This document shows, in pieces, positions 51,682 through 61,267 of a stretch of 62,319 nt of DNA (positions within the stretch are counted from its first letter, which is position 1; each line of letters starts with the position of its first letter). The stretch covers positions 1-62,319 of the forward strand of contig CACHCR010000001.1 of NCBI GenBank assembly GCA_902578385.1. The letters run 5' to 3'. The translations under genes were made by a program, and so were the position numbers. Origin of the DNA: an uncultured Fidelibacterota bacterium (GTDB lineage: Bacteria > Fidelibacterota > Marinisomatia > Marinisomatales > Marinisomataceae). The notes below the pieces were generated by a model that did not search any database, was not told where the DNA came from, and saw nothing but the letters and a program-made list of their open reading frames with translations.

Positions 51682-54378
51682 TTACTCTTTTTCTATTGGG
51701 TTTCCGTCTTCGTCTATTGTGCCTGCCGCAACCTGATAAAGGTCGTCAAAGAAAATATATTTTGATATTGCAGTGTTTGCTTCATCAAGTGTAATGGCTT
51801 TAATTCTTTCTGGATAGTTGTCTAGGTATGTTAGGTCTCCATGAACTATAATGGCGTCTAAAATTCCCCCAGCTAAACCGCCAGTAGAATCAAACCCAAC
51901 CTGAAATCCCCCCGTTAGTGTTGATTTGGTAATGTCTAGCTCTTTTTGTGTAATTCCCTCTTCGGCCCATTTTTTTATTTCTCTTAGGGTTGAACTTTCT
52001 CCTTTTGACAACAGTTTTGGCGAAAAGGTACCTCCAACCATCCAATACCCATCATTGCCATTTCCAAAGCCCCTCATCGAAGAATTAATTCCGTATGTCA
52101 GGCCCTCTTTAACTCTAACTGTTTGCATTAGCCTTGCAGAAAAGTTTCCACCAAGCGTGTGTGTTGCAACATAGAGAGGTAGGTAATCTGGGTGATATCT
52201 GTCTATTCCTAGCGCTGTTCCAACAAGAAAATCTGTGCTTGTTTTGTCTTGCATGGTAACATAAACCTTATCAGACGCTTTGTTCGCCGTGCCGGTTTCT
52301 TTCTTTTCTTTTAGCGGCGACTTTTTCCAACCCCCAAAACCTTCTTTGATTAGGCTTTCAAGGCTGTTGTGTTCAACATCCCCTACGGCAACAATTACCA
52401 TTGTCCCTACTCCATAGTTTTTTAGGTGGAAGTCCTTAAGGTTTTTTGGTGTTATATTTTTTATTTCTTCTATTGCTTTATCCGGGTCTGTTGGAGAGTT
52501 TTGGTGGCCAGTCCCGTAAAAGGCTTTTAACATGTTGTTTGTTGCATTACCCCTTGTGCTTTCTTTTGATCTTTTGTAGTTCGCAACTTGCCTTTTTTTA
52601 ACCTTGTTTAAATCCTCTTCAGCAAAAAGGGGATTTTTTAGCTGGTCTGCTAACAGATCAAAAACCATTTTTGTGTCTTCTGATAAAAACTTTCCACTAA
52701 AACCAACTCTTGCCTGTCCGTTAAAGAAACCAAGCCTTGCTCCGGCCGACTCTAGCTTTGCACTTATCTCAAACTTTGTCATGTTTGTTGTGCCCTGGTC
52801 AAGCATTGCTGCCACCATATCTGCTGTCCTTGCATTTCCTGAAGCATAAATATCGCCGCCCAACATGCTTCCTGTAAGCGTCACTACGCCGCTTCCTCTT
52901 TTTAAGGTTAAAAGCCTAATGCCCTCTACTGGCTCTGAGTCAATAACCTTAGAAGATAGTAGCTCTTCCTCTTCCGAATAATGTTTTAGTTTCATCTTCT
53001 CAAGATCTTTTGCGCTTGTGGCAAGCTTTTTGTTTTGTCCTCCTGCGCCGAGCGGTATAAAGTAGCCTATGGTGCTTAAGTCTTCTTTGAAATACTCTTT
53101 AACTATCCTTTGTACATCCTCTTTTGTGACCGTGCCTATTTTTTCATCATAGGTTGTATAAAGGGTCCAGTCGCCGCTTGCAATGGCCTCGTTTAACCCG
53201 CTTGCAATGGCGTAACTACCATCTTGCCTAAATTTCATAGAAGCAATAAGCTGTGTTTGGGCATTTTTTACCTCCTCATCGGACACTCCGTCTTTTTTAA
53301 TTTTCTCATATTCATCAACAACAGCCTTTTCAACAGCTTTATGGTCAACATCCGGTGAAAGGTTTGCATAAACAGTAAACAAGCCGGGGTCTCTAAAAAG
53401 CGAATCCCATATATAAACGCTTGTTGTTAGCCCTTTGTCGGTGATGTTTTTATAAAACCTGCTGTTCTTACCTGAAGATAAAATTGATGACAAAACCATG
53501 AATGCGGGTGCATCTGGGTGTGTTGCTGCTGGTGTTTTGTGTGCAACCCCAACAATGCCCTGCTGTCCAGCCCTCTTAAGAGTTATTGTTCTTATACCCT
53601 CTTGTTTTGGCTCTGCGGTATAAACCTCGGGTATTGGTTTCGTGCTTTTTCTTATTTTTCCAAAATGTTTTTTTATCATAGAAAGAGCTTCCTTTTCGGT
53701 AAAATCTCCGATTGCTATGGCCGTAGCATTGTTTGGCCAATAAAAGGTGTCATAAAATTCTCTCAGTCTTTCAATTGAAACGTTTTCAATGTCTTCTTTC
53801 CAACCAATTGTTGAGTGGTGGTATGGGTGGGCCTGATAAGCTGTTGCCCATATATTTTCATCCAAAACCCCAGAAGGACTGTTTTGCCCCCTTTCAAACT
53901 CATTTCTTACAACTGTCATTTCTGACTGCCTATCTTCCTCTTTGATGTAGGCATTTCTCATTCTGTCTGCTTCTATCTCAATGAGCGTTTCTAGGTGTTC
54001 ACTTGGCAAAACGGCAAAATAGTTTGTTCTATCAAGCCATGTTGTTGCATTCATGCGCGCACCAAGAGACTGGAGTGTTTGAAAAACAGAGTTTCCTTTT
54101 TTTGTGTTAAACTTTCTTGAACCCTTAAACATAAGGTGCTCTAAAAGGTGTGTTGATCCCGTATACCCTATAGCCTCGTTTCGTGACCCAACCTCATATG
54201 TTACCATAAAAGTTGCAACGGGAGCTGTGTTGTCTTGTTTTAGTAAAACCCTAAGACCGTTGGATGTCATTGTGTATTCTTTTATACCTCCAGACTCTTT
54301 AACAAACTCAAATCCATAAAATTTTTCTTGTGACATTGTGGCCCCCATAAATAATAGCGTTAAAATTAGTTTTTTCAT
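51682..54378 (-). CDS. M16-family zinc metallopeptidase, exported
   Basis: An 898-residue protein. A signal peptide covers about residues 1-16. HLLEH near residue 83 is the inverted zinc motif HxxEH, with a downstream Glu in 'LIEIEADRMRNAYI' near 133. The second half (about 480-898) has the M16 fold without HxxEH, as in two-domain pitrilysin/PqqL-like members. It probably degrades peptides in the periplasm. AAGGAG precedes the start. It lies 6 bases upstream of folA on the same strand. Confidence 0.92.
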   Translation of the reverse strand: MKKLILTLLFMGATMSQEKFYGFEFVKESGGIKEYTMTSNGLRVLLKQDNTAPVATFMVTYEVGSRNEAIGYTGSTHLLEHLMFKGSRKFNTKKGNSVFQTLQSLGARMNATTWLDRTNYFAVLPSEHLETLIEIEADRMRNAYIKEEDRQSEMTVVRNEFERGQNSPSGVLDENIWATAYQAHPYHHSTIGWKEDIENVSIERLREFYDTFYWPNNATAIAIGDFTEKEALSMIKKHFGKIRKSTKPIPEVYTAEPKQEGIRTITLKRAGQQGIVGVAHKTPAATHPDAPAFMVLSSILSSGKNSRFYKNITDKGLTTSVYIWDSLFRDPGLFTVYANLSPDVDHKAVEKAVVDEYEKIKKDGVSDEEVKNAQTQLIASMKFRQDGSYAIASGLNEAIASGDWTLYTTYDEKIGTVTKEDVQRIVKEYFKEDLSTIGYFIPLGAGGQNKKLATSAKDLEKMKLKHYSEEEELLSSKVIDSEPVEGIRLLTLKRGSGVVTLTGSMLGGDIYASGNARTADMVAAMLDQGTTNMTKFEISAKLESAGARLGFFNGQARVGFSGKFLSEDTKMVFDLLADQLKNPLFAEEDLNKVKKRQVANYKRSKESTRGNATNNMLKAFYGTGHQNSPTDPDKAIEEIKNITPKNLKDFHLKNYGVGTMVIVAVGDVEHNSLESLIKEGFGGWKKSPLKEKKETGTANKASDKVYVTMQDKTSTDFLVGTALGIDRYHPDYLPLYVATHTLGGNFSARLMQTVRVKEGLTYGINSSMRGFGNGNDGYWMVGGTFSPKLLSKGESSTLREIKKWAEEGITQKELDITKSTLTGGFQVGFDSTGGLAGGILDAIIVHGDLTYLDNYPERIKAITLDEANTAISKYIFFDDLYQVAAGTIDEDGNPIEKE

Positions 54379-54399
54379 TGTTTCTCCTTTAAGGTTTAA

Positions 54400-54888
54400 C
54401 TATTTCCAGGGAACAAACCGGGAAACGTTGGACATATAATCTATGTATTCTTCCCCAAAAATGCCAACAAGGTATTCCTCTTCTCTTATAATTATTTTTG
54501 ACCAAAATAAATATTGTATTGGAATTAAAAAAATGATCAAAAAAGACCCCCACCACAAAGAAAACAAAACATTTAGATGAAAAATTATTGTGGTATATAT
54601 GGGGTGGCGCATAAAGGCATAAACGCCTTGCCTAGAAAGACTCTTTCCTCTTTTTGTTGGCGGTAGGCTGAATAACACCCAAATCAAAATAAGGACTGCC
54701 TCAGCTAAAACCAAAAAAAACAGGGTATAAAACCACGGCGGGCCCAATTCATATTTTTTCATACTAAAAGACATCTCAATCCAGTGAGTTATATAAATTA
54801 AACAAAGGGAAAACATGAGGCCGGGAGGCCCAACATTCCACAGCCTGTTATAATGTTTTGGGTTAAGCCAGTTTTTTAGGTCTAACAC
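54400..54888 (-). CDS. ICMT/PEMT-like membrane methyltransferase family protein
   Basis: A 162-residue membrane protein with about four hydrophobic segments. 'GVYAFMRHPIYTTIIFHL' near residue 90 is the 'RHPxY' signature of isoprenylcysteine carboxyl methyltransferase and PEMT-like proteins. 'EEEYLVGIFGEEYIDYM' near 140 is the paired Glu region. Bacterial members are of unknown substrate; the SAM-binding core is inferred. The gene begins next to the yggS stop with no gap. Confidence 0.78.
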   Translation of the reverse strand: MLDLKNWLNPKHYNRLWNVGPPGLMFSLCLIYITHWIEMSFSMKKYELGPPWFYTLFFLVLAEAVLILIWVLFSLPPTKRGKSLSRQGVYAFMRHPIYTTIIFHLNVLFSLWWGSFLIIFLIPIQYLFWSKIIIREEEYLVGIFGEEYIDYMSNVSRFVPWK

Positions 54889-55557
54889 CTAGCTCCTTGG
54901 TCCAAAAATTGCAGTTCCTACTCTTATTGAGGTTGATCCGCTTTTTATTGCTACTTTAAAATCTCCGCTCATTCCCATTGAAAGGGTTGTCATTTTTGTT
55001 TTTATTTCATTGTTTATTTCATCAAACAGGTTTTTTGTGTTTATAAAAGCTCTTTCTACTTTTTTTATTTGCTGCGTGTTGGGGCCCATGGTCATCAAAC
55101 CCTCAACCAATATTCCCTCATTTTTAATACATTCTATTATTGATTTTTTATCTTTAAGGTTAAAACCTGCTTTTGTTGTTTCGCCGCTACTGTTTACCTG
55201 GACAAGAACTCTTTGTTTTTTATGTTGTCTTTGAGCTGCTTTTGATATTTTGCTTGCAAGCCTTGGTGAATCGACAGAGTCTATAACGTCAAAAAGCTTA
55301 ATTGCTTTGTTAACCTTGTTTGTTTGAAGCCTTCCTATAAGCCTTTTTTCTACAAGGTCTAAGTTTTTTATTTTAGAAAATTTGTTTTCTGCTTCTTGAA
55401 CTCTGTTTTCGCCTATAAAACGAGCACCCGCAGCGATTGCTTCTTCTATTTCTTTTGGGGTTCTTGTTTTGGTTACAACAACAATCTTGATGTTTTGTTG
55501 TTTTGGGAGGCTATTCTGAACTGCCTTCAGGTTCTGCGCTATTGTTTTCATCTCCAT
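54889..55557 (-). CDS. YggS/PLPBP-family pyridoxal phosphate homeostasis protein
   Basis: A 222-residue protein. '[20 protein letters not shown]' near residue 25 holds the lysine that binds [14 protein letters not shown] near 50, '[15 protein letters not shown]' near 75 and 'LSMGMSGDF' near 195 follow the family. It keeps PLP levels in balance and has no known enzymatic activity. The 5' end overlaps the gyrA 3' end by 47 bases. A second ATG lies two codons into the frame. Confidence 0.92.
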   Translation of the reverse strand: MEMKTIAQNLKAVQNSLPKQQNIKIVVVTKTRTPKEIEEAIAAGARFIGENRVQEAENKFSKIKNLDLVEKRLIGRLQTNKVNKAIKLFDVIDSVDSPRLASKISKAAQRQHKKQRVLVQVNSSGETTKAGFNLKDKKSIIECIKNEGILVEGLMTMGPNTQQIKKVERAFINTKNLFDEINNEIKTKMTTLSMGMSGDFKVAIKSGSTSIRVGTAIFGPRS

Positions 55558-57991
55558 CTTCTTCTTCGGACATAATTCTGGTAATCGAAGAAACCAGCGT
55601 TCCTTCTCCCAGCTTAATTAATTTAACTCCTTGGGTTGCTCTTCCAATTGCTCTTATTTGGGATACCGGCTGTCTAATTAGTACGCCCTGGTTTGTAATA
55701 ATCATTAGGTCGTCTTTATCAACAACCTCTTTAATTGTAACCATTTTTCCAACCTTCTCTGTGGTTTTCATGGTTAAAACGCCTTTTCCGCCTCTTTTTT
55801 GTGCGCGGTATTGTGATATTTCAGTTCTCTTTCCAAAACCCTTTTCTGTTGCGACCAACACCGTAGTTCCCTCTCTCTTAATTAACAACATCCCAACAAG
55901 CCTGTCATCTTTTGAGCTCAAAGTTATTCCTTTTACTCCCATTGTTTTTCTTCCGCTTGGCCTAATTTGTTCTTCAGAAAATCTTATAGATTTTCCATTT
56001 CTAGTTCCGAGCAATATGTCATTATCTCCGGTAGAAACTCGAGCCTCTATAAGCTTGTCGCCATCTCTTATTTCAACAGCATAAATTCCCTTCTTTCTCG
56101 GGTTTGAGTATGCAGAAAGTTTTGTTTTTTTGACTATTCCCTTTTCAGTTGCCATTACCACAAAGTGATCGTCATTAAATTCTTTAACGCTTATAAATGC
56201 ACTAACCTTTTCGTCCGGCTCACAACCAATAAGATTTACAATGGCCCTACCCTTTGCTGCTCTTCCGCCCTCTGGTATATCATACACTTTTACCCAATAA
56301 CACTTTCCTTTGTCTGTAAAAAATAAAATGTAGCTGTGCGTGTTTGCTACAAACAGGTGTTCAACAAAGTCTTCGTCTCTAGATGTTGCTCCCTGAACCC
56401 CTCTGCCGCCTCTTCGCTGGCTTCTGTAGGTGTTAAGGTTTGTTCTTTTTATGTATCCATTGTGAGTTATTGTTAAAACCATTTCCTCTTCAGCAATCAT
56501 ATCTTCAATGCTAAGGGTTGTAAAGTCTTTTATTATTTCTGTTCTTCTTTCTTCTCCATATTTTTCTTTAACCTCAAGAAGTTCTTCTTTAATAATTTCT
56601 ACTCTTTTTGATTTGCTTTCTAAAACTCCTTTTAATTCAGATATGTGTTGTATTATGTCTTTGTATTCACTCATAATTTTATCTGTTTCAAGTCCGGTTA
56701 GTCTTTGTAGCCTCATGTCAAGAATAGCCTGTGATTGTTTTTCAGATAACCCAAAGCCCTCCATTAGGGCTTCTTTAGCAGAAACTGGATCCTTGCTTTT
56801 TTTAATTGTTTCAACAATTTTGTCTATATTTTTAAGGGCAATTTTTAAGCCCTCTAATATGTGTGCCCTAGCTTCGGCTTTTGCTAAATCAAACTTTGTT
56901 CTTTTTACTACTACATCTAGCCTAAAGGATATAAAAACCTCAAGGATCTCTTTTAGGTTCATAACCTTTGGTGTTCCATCGACTAGAGCTAATAAAATTA
57001 TTCCAAAGGTGTCTTGTAGTTGGGTTTGTTTGTATAGTTGATTTAATACAACTTCGGGGACTGCATCTCTTTTTATTTCAATAACAATTCGCATTCCGTC
57101 TTTGTCAGATTCATCTCTTAGTTCTGCTATGCCTTCAATTTTTTTATCTCTAGCTAAATAGGCTATTTTTTCAATTAAGTTTGCTTTATTAACTTGGTAT
57201 GGTAGCTCTGTAACAATTAAAGAATCTCTTCCTTTAGAGGCTGGTTCGACATGTGCCCTTCCCTGCATAATAACCTTTCCTCTGCCAGTTTCATAGGCAT
57301 CAACAATGCCTTGAATGCCAAGGGCTTTTCCGGAGGTTGGAAAGTCTGGCCCTTTTATATGTTTCATTAGGTCTTTTACTTCTGCTTCGGGATTAGCTAA
57401 AAGCTCTACCAGCCCATCTACCAGCTCTGATAGATTGTGCGGTGGAATTTTAGTTGCCATTCCAACAGCAATTCCTTCTGAACCATTAACAAGTAAGTTT
57501 GGATATACTGCAGGAAGAACAGCTGGCTCTTTCAGGGTTTCATCAAAATTGTTTGTCCAAGGAATAGTTTCTTTGTCTATGTCTCTTAAAAGTTCGCTGC
57601 CAATTTTTGACATTCTGGATTCGGTATATCTCATTGCAGCTGCTCTGTCTCCATCTACAGATCCAAAGTTTCCTTGGCCCTGAACAAGCTCGTGTCTCAT
57701 TGAAAATTCTTGGGCCATTCTAACCATTGCGTCATATATAGAGCTATCTCCGTGTGGGTGGTATTTACCTAAAACCTCACCAACCACCCTGGCAGACTTT
57801 TTATATGGCCTGTTCCACATTGCAGACATTTCGCTCATACTGAAAAGAATTCTTCTGTGAACCGGTTTTAAACCATCTCTTGCGTCTGGAAGAGCTCTCG
57901 ACATGATAACCGACATTGAATAGTTTAAATAGCTTTCTTCAAGCTCCTTAACTAACTGTTTATCTAATATATTGTCTCTGCCTAGGTCCAT
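55511..57991 (-). CDS. gyrA: DNA gyrase subunit A
   Basis: An 826-residue protein. The catalytic Tyr lies in [12 protein letters not shown] near residue 122. The GyrA-box QRRGGRG near residue 525 separates it from ParC. '[15 protein letters not shown]' near residue 79 is the quinolone-determining region, with Ser and Asp at the two positions usually changed in resistant strains, so it looks like the wild type. The C-terminal beta-pinwheel is followed by an acidic tail ([10 protein letters not shown]). It follows gyrB by 1 base. Confidence 0.97.
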   Translation of the reverse strand: MDLGRDNILDKQLVKELEESYLNYSMSVIMSRALPDARDGLKPVHRRILFSMSEMSAMWNRPYKKSARVVGEVLGKYHPHGDSSIYDAMVRMAQEFSMRHELVQGQGNFGSVDGDRAAAMRYTESRMSKIGSELLRDIDKETIPWTNNFDETLKEPAVLPAVYPNLLVNGSEGIAVGMATKIPPHNLSELVDGLVELLANPEAEVKDLMKHIKGPDFPTSGKALGIQGIVDAYETGRGKVIMQGRAHVEPASKGRDSLIVTELPYQVNKANLIEKIAYLARDKKIEGIAELRDESDKDGMRIVIEIKRDAVPEVVLNQLYKQTQLQDTFGIILLALVDGTPKVMNLKEILEVFISFRLDVVVKRTKFDLAKAEARAHILEGLKIALKNIDKIVETIKKSKDPVSAKEALMEGFGLSEKQSQAILDMRLQRLTGLETDKIMSEYKDIIQHISELKGVLESKSKRVEIIKEELLEVKEKYGEERRTEIIKDFTTLSIEDMIAEEEMVLTITHNGYIKRTNLNTYRSQRRGGRGVQGATSRDEDFVEHLFVANTHSYILFFTDKGKCYWVKVYDIPEGGRAAKGRAIVNLIGCEPDEKVSAFISVKEFNDDHFVVMATEKGIVKKTKLSAYSNPRKKGIYAVEIRDGDKLIEARVSTGDNDILLGTRNGKSIRFSEEQIRPSGRKTMGVKGITLSSKDDRLVGMLLIKREGTTVLVATEKGFGKRTEISQYRAQKRGGKGVLTMKTTEKVGKMVTIKEVVDKDDLMIITNQGVLIRQPVSQIRAIGRATQGVKLIKLGEGTLVSSITRIMSEEEDGDENNSAEPEGSSE

Positions 57992-57992
57992 A

Positions 57993-59933
57993 TTATATGT
58001 CTATATTTGTTGCGAATTTTGCTCTTTCTGTTATAAAAGACCTTCTGTGTTCCACTTCTGTTCCCATTAATTCTCTAAATCTTACGTTTGTTTCTTCTTC
58101 CATAATATGATCAACTGTAACCTGCATAAGTGTTCTGGTTTCCGCATTCATTGTTGTTTCCCAAAGCTGTTCTGCATTCATTTCTCCCAAACCCTTATAC
58201 CTTTGTATATCAATTTTTGCCTTATTTTCGGACTCCATTCGTTGTAAAACCTGATCTCTTTCTTCGTCTGTATATGCATATCTTTCTTTTTTACCCTGCT
58301 TCATTTTATATAATGGTGGCATTGCCATATATAAAAAACCTCCCTGTACCAAGCTTTTCATTTTTCTCCAAAAGAATGTTAATAAAAGCGTTCTAATATG
58401 GCTACCATCAACATCAGCGTCTGTCATAATAACTATTTTATGATATCTTAATTTTTCGGGGTTAAAGCTGTTTGGGTCGTCTTCATCTTCACCAAAACCA
58501 CATCCAAGCGCCGTTATAATAGACTGAATTTCGTTGTTTGCTAAAAGCTTATCTTCTCTTGCTTTTTCTGAGTTAATTACCTTCCCTCTAAGGGGCAATA
58601 TGGCTTGTGTTCTTCTGTCTCTGCCTTGCTTTGCTGTACCTCCAGCAGAATCCCCCTCAACAAGAAAAAGTTCGCACTGTAGGGGGTCTTTATTTGAACA
58701 ATCTGCTAATTTTCCTGGCAGGGTTGTTGAGCCTAATCCAGATTTTTTTCTAACTAATTCTCTCGCTTTTTTAGCAGCAATTCTTGCTCTTGCAGCCTCT
58801 GCTGCCTTTTCAATTATTCTTTTTCCAACTTTTGGATTTTGTTCAAGAAATGCCTGTATTCCATCATATACAACATTATCTACCATTCCCTTAACTTCAC
58901 CATTTCCGAGCTTGGTTTTTGTTTGTCCTTCAAATTGAGGTTCTTGAACTTTTACAGAAATAACAACGGTTAATCCTTCTCTGAAATCGTCTCCAGAAAG
59001 AGAAAACTTTTCATTCTTTTTTGTTTTAATTAGGTCATTTTTATTGGCATAATTGTTTAATGCTCTTGTAAGGGCAGATCTAAAACCAGAAAGGTGTGTT
59101 CCCCCTTCAATTGTATTAATATTATTTACAAAAGAAAAAATATTGCTATTATAGTTTGTGCTATATCTTAAAGCTAAATCTACTGGAACCTCTATGTCTT
59201 CTTTTGTAACAGAAATAACTTCGTCATGAATAAGATCTTCGTTTCCGTCTAAATATTTAACAAAATCAGATAATCCTCCAGGAAAACAATATTCCGTTTC
59301 TGTTTCTTCGGGTTCATTTATTAATTTAATTGAAAGATTTTTATTTAAATAAGCCAGCTCTTTAAGTCTTCCTTTTATTATTTCTTCTTCAAAACCTTTA
59401 TGAGAAAAAACAGATTGGTCGGGTTTAAATGAAATAATTGTTCCTGTTTTGTCGCTTTTTCCAATTTTTTCTACCTCTGTCGTAGGTTCTCCTATTTTAT
59501 ATTCTTGCTTATAATAAAACCCATCCCTATGAACTTCGGCTATTAAGGTTTCTGAAAGAGCATTTACAACAGAAACACCAACACCATGTAAACCCCCAGA
59601 TACTTTATATGTATTTTTATCAAATTTACCTCCGGCATGTAATACTGTCATGACCACTTCCAGCGCTGGTTTTCCTTCTGTTTTATGAATTTCAACAGGA
59701 ATTCCTCTTCCGTTATCTTCAATAGATATAAAACCATCATTTTTTATAGTAACTATTATAGATGTACAAAAGCCTGCCAGAGCTTCATCAATACTATTAT
59801 CAACAACCTCACTGACCAAATGGTGATATCCTCTTTTTCCTACGTCACCAATATACATGGCTGGTCTTTTTCTAACAGCTTCTAGACCTTTTAATACAGA
59901 AATTTTATCTGCACCGTAGTTATTTTTACTCAT
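57993..59933 (-). CDS. gyrB: DNA gyrase subunit B
   Basis: A 646-residue GyrB, the usual short form without the E. coli insertion. It has the GHKL ATPase region ('[13 protein letters not shown]', '[11 protein letters not shown]', '[15 protein letters not shown]'), the TOPRIM segment with [15 protein letters not shown] near 425 and '[19 protein letters not shown]'. It supplies ATP hydrolysis for negative supercoiling. Its start overlaps the dnaN stop by 8 bases. No recF lies between them. Confidence 0.97.
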   Translation of the reverse strand: MSKNNYGADKISVLKGLEAVRKRPAMYIGDVGKRGYHHLVSEVVDNSIDEALAGFCTSIIVTIKNDGFISIEDNGRGIPVEIHKTEGKPALEVVMTVLHAGGKFDKNTYKVSGGLHGVGVSVVNALSETLIAEVHRDGFYYKQEYKIGEPTTEVEKIGKSDKTGTIISFKPDQSVFSHKGFEEEIIKGRLKELAYLNKNLSIKLINEPEETETEYCFPGGLSDFVKYLDGNEDLIHDEVISVTKEDIEVPVDLALRYSTNYNSNIFSFVNNINTIEGGTHLSGFRSALTRALNNYANKNDLIKTKKNEKFSLSGDDFREGLTVVISVKVQEPQFEGQTKTKLGNGEVKGMVDNVVYDGIQAFLEQNPKVGKRIIEKAAEAARARIAAKKARELVRKKSGLGSTTLPGKLADCSNKDPLQCELFLVEGDSAGGTAKQGRDRRTQAILPLRGKVINSEKAREDKLLANNEIQSIITALGCGFGEDEDDPNSFNPEKLRYHKIVIMTDADVDGSHIRTLLLTFFWRKMKSLVQGGFLYMAMPPLYKMKQGKKERYAYTDEERDQVLQRMESENKAKIDIQRYKGLGEMNAEQLWETTMNAETRTLMQVTVDHIMEEETNVRFRELMGTEVEHRRSFITERAKFATNIDI

Positions 59934-61032
59934 TGATCCTCACAGGCATTAATAATATTATTGTTTTTTGATCATTTACATTAGGTAAAAATAATGTAGC
60001 AGACAAAGAGTCTTTAAACGTAAATAAAATTTCTTCGTTTGGATATTTTGAAACAGCTTCTTTCAAATATGTTGCATTAAACCCTATAGATATATCTTCA
60101 CCTGAATATTTGGCTGATTTTAGGGGTGCGTGCACTGTTTTGCTTTCTGGTTGATTAACGCTTTTAAAATGAACTTTCCCCTCGGTTAAATGTAATGAAA
60201 TTTGATTAGTGTTTTTGTTTGTTGCAATTAAAGCTGCTCTAATATTATTTAACATTTCAGATTTATTAGCAGTAAGTGTTAAAGGATTTTCTTCAGGTAT
60301 AACAGCATTATAATTTGGATATTTTTCATCAATAATTTTAGAATAAAAAACATCATTATTATTATTTGTAAAAATATAATTTCCACTTAATACTAAATTT
60401 GTTTCAGATTGACCCTCTAAAAATGTGCCTAAAATTGATAAAAACTTTTTAGGAATAATAAATGATCCATTTATGTTGGTAGTATTTTGTCTAGATATTT
60501 TAACAAGTCTATGTCCATCAGTAGCAACAAAATCTACACTGCTCTCTAAAAAATTAAAACATGCTCCATTTAAAGCTGGCTTGGTTGGTTCGCTGTTTAT
60601 TGCATATAATAGAGATGAAATAATTTCCTTTAGATTAGAAGTTTCAATACAAAACAAATTATCATGTTTATTTTCTGGAATTTCAGGATATTCTTGAAAA
60701 GGTACAGTTGATATATCAAATGAAACTCCTTTTTCTGATTTAATATTAATATGGGGACCAGAAACTTCAATATCAACCCTCCCCTCCTCTAAAACGTTAA
60801 TTATATCATTCATTTCAGATGTAGGAAAAAGACATTCTCCATCACTATTTACCGATGCATTAATATTTGTTTTTACACCAACCTCCATATCTGTAGAATG
60901 CAAAACAACACCAGCAGGTGATGAAGATATATATGTATAATTGACTAAAGGGTTTTGAGATTTTATTTGTGTAGTCTTTGAAAGTTTTGAAAAAGCCTGG
61001 TGTAATTCTTTTTTTGTGGTTGAGATATTCAT
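59926..61032 (-). CDS. dnaN: DNA polymerase III beta sliding clamp
   Basis: A 368-residue clamp. Three repeated domains are expected; visible are 'YTYISSSPAGVVLHSTDMEV' in the first, 'FVATDGHRLVKISR' in the second, and the C-terminal 'LLMPVRINE' (family MPMRL) at the end. It keeps the polymerase on DNA. It starts next to the AT-rich region at 61033, a common location of the origin. dnaA is not seen in this window. Confidence 0.96.
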   Translation of the reverse strand: MNISTTKKELHQAFSKLSKTTQIKSQNPLVNYTYISSSPAGVVLHSTDMEVGVKTNINASVNSDGECLFPTSEMNDIINVLEEGRVDIEVSGPHINIKSEKGVSFDISTVPFQEYPEIPENKHDNLFCIETSNLKEIISSLLYAINSEPTKPALNGACFNFLESSVDFVATDGHRLVKISRQNTTNINGSFIIPKKFLSILGTFLEGQSETNLVLSGNYIFTNNNNDVFYSKIIDEKYPNYNAVIPEENPLTLTANKSEMLNNIRAALIATNKNTNQISLHLTEGKVHFKSVNQPESKTVHAPLKSAKYSGEDISIGFNATYLKEAVSKYPNEEILFTFKDSLSATLFLPNVNDQKTIILLMPVRINE

Positions 61033-61171
61033 AATTAACCTTCAATATTATAATAATAATGCTTTGAGTACAAGGTTAAATTGGTATATATATTTATTAA
61101 ATATTTATATATAAAAAATTAATAACAATATTATAAATGTTAACTTGTGGAAAACTATTATAAAAAAGAAA

Positions 61172-61186
61172 TTTATCGTCGATAAA
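61172..61186. repeat. 15-base palindrome near the candidate origin
   Basis: TTTATCG and CGATAAA flank a single T, so the arms match perfectly. It lies about 140 bases upstream of the dnaN start. Possible roles are a regulator operator or part of the origin. It is one of few non-AT runs in this stretch. Confidence 0.55.
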
Positions 61187-61212
61187 ATATAATTTAATAT
61201 TATTTTTTTAGT

Positions 61213-61230
61213 AGTGTAGAAAGTGTAGAA
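61213..61230. repeat. 9-base perfect tandem repeat near the candidate origin
   Basis: AGTGTAGAA occurs twice in direct succession, followed by more A. Each copy overlaps a degenerate DnaA-box-like word. Iterons or low-affinity DnaA sites are possible readings. Confidence 0.55.
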
Positions 61231-61267
61231 AAAATGTTAATAAGTTGATCAAAAATGTATTTTAAAA

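Noticed and set aside
55503-56084. 193-codon + strand frame opposite the gyrA 3' end
   Set aside because: Antisense to a conserved gyrA; the product is Ser/Pro/Phe-rich with no family resemblance.
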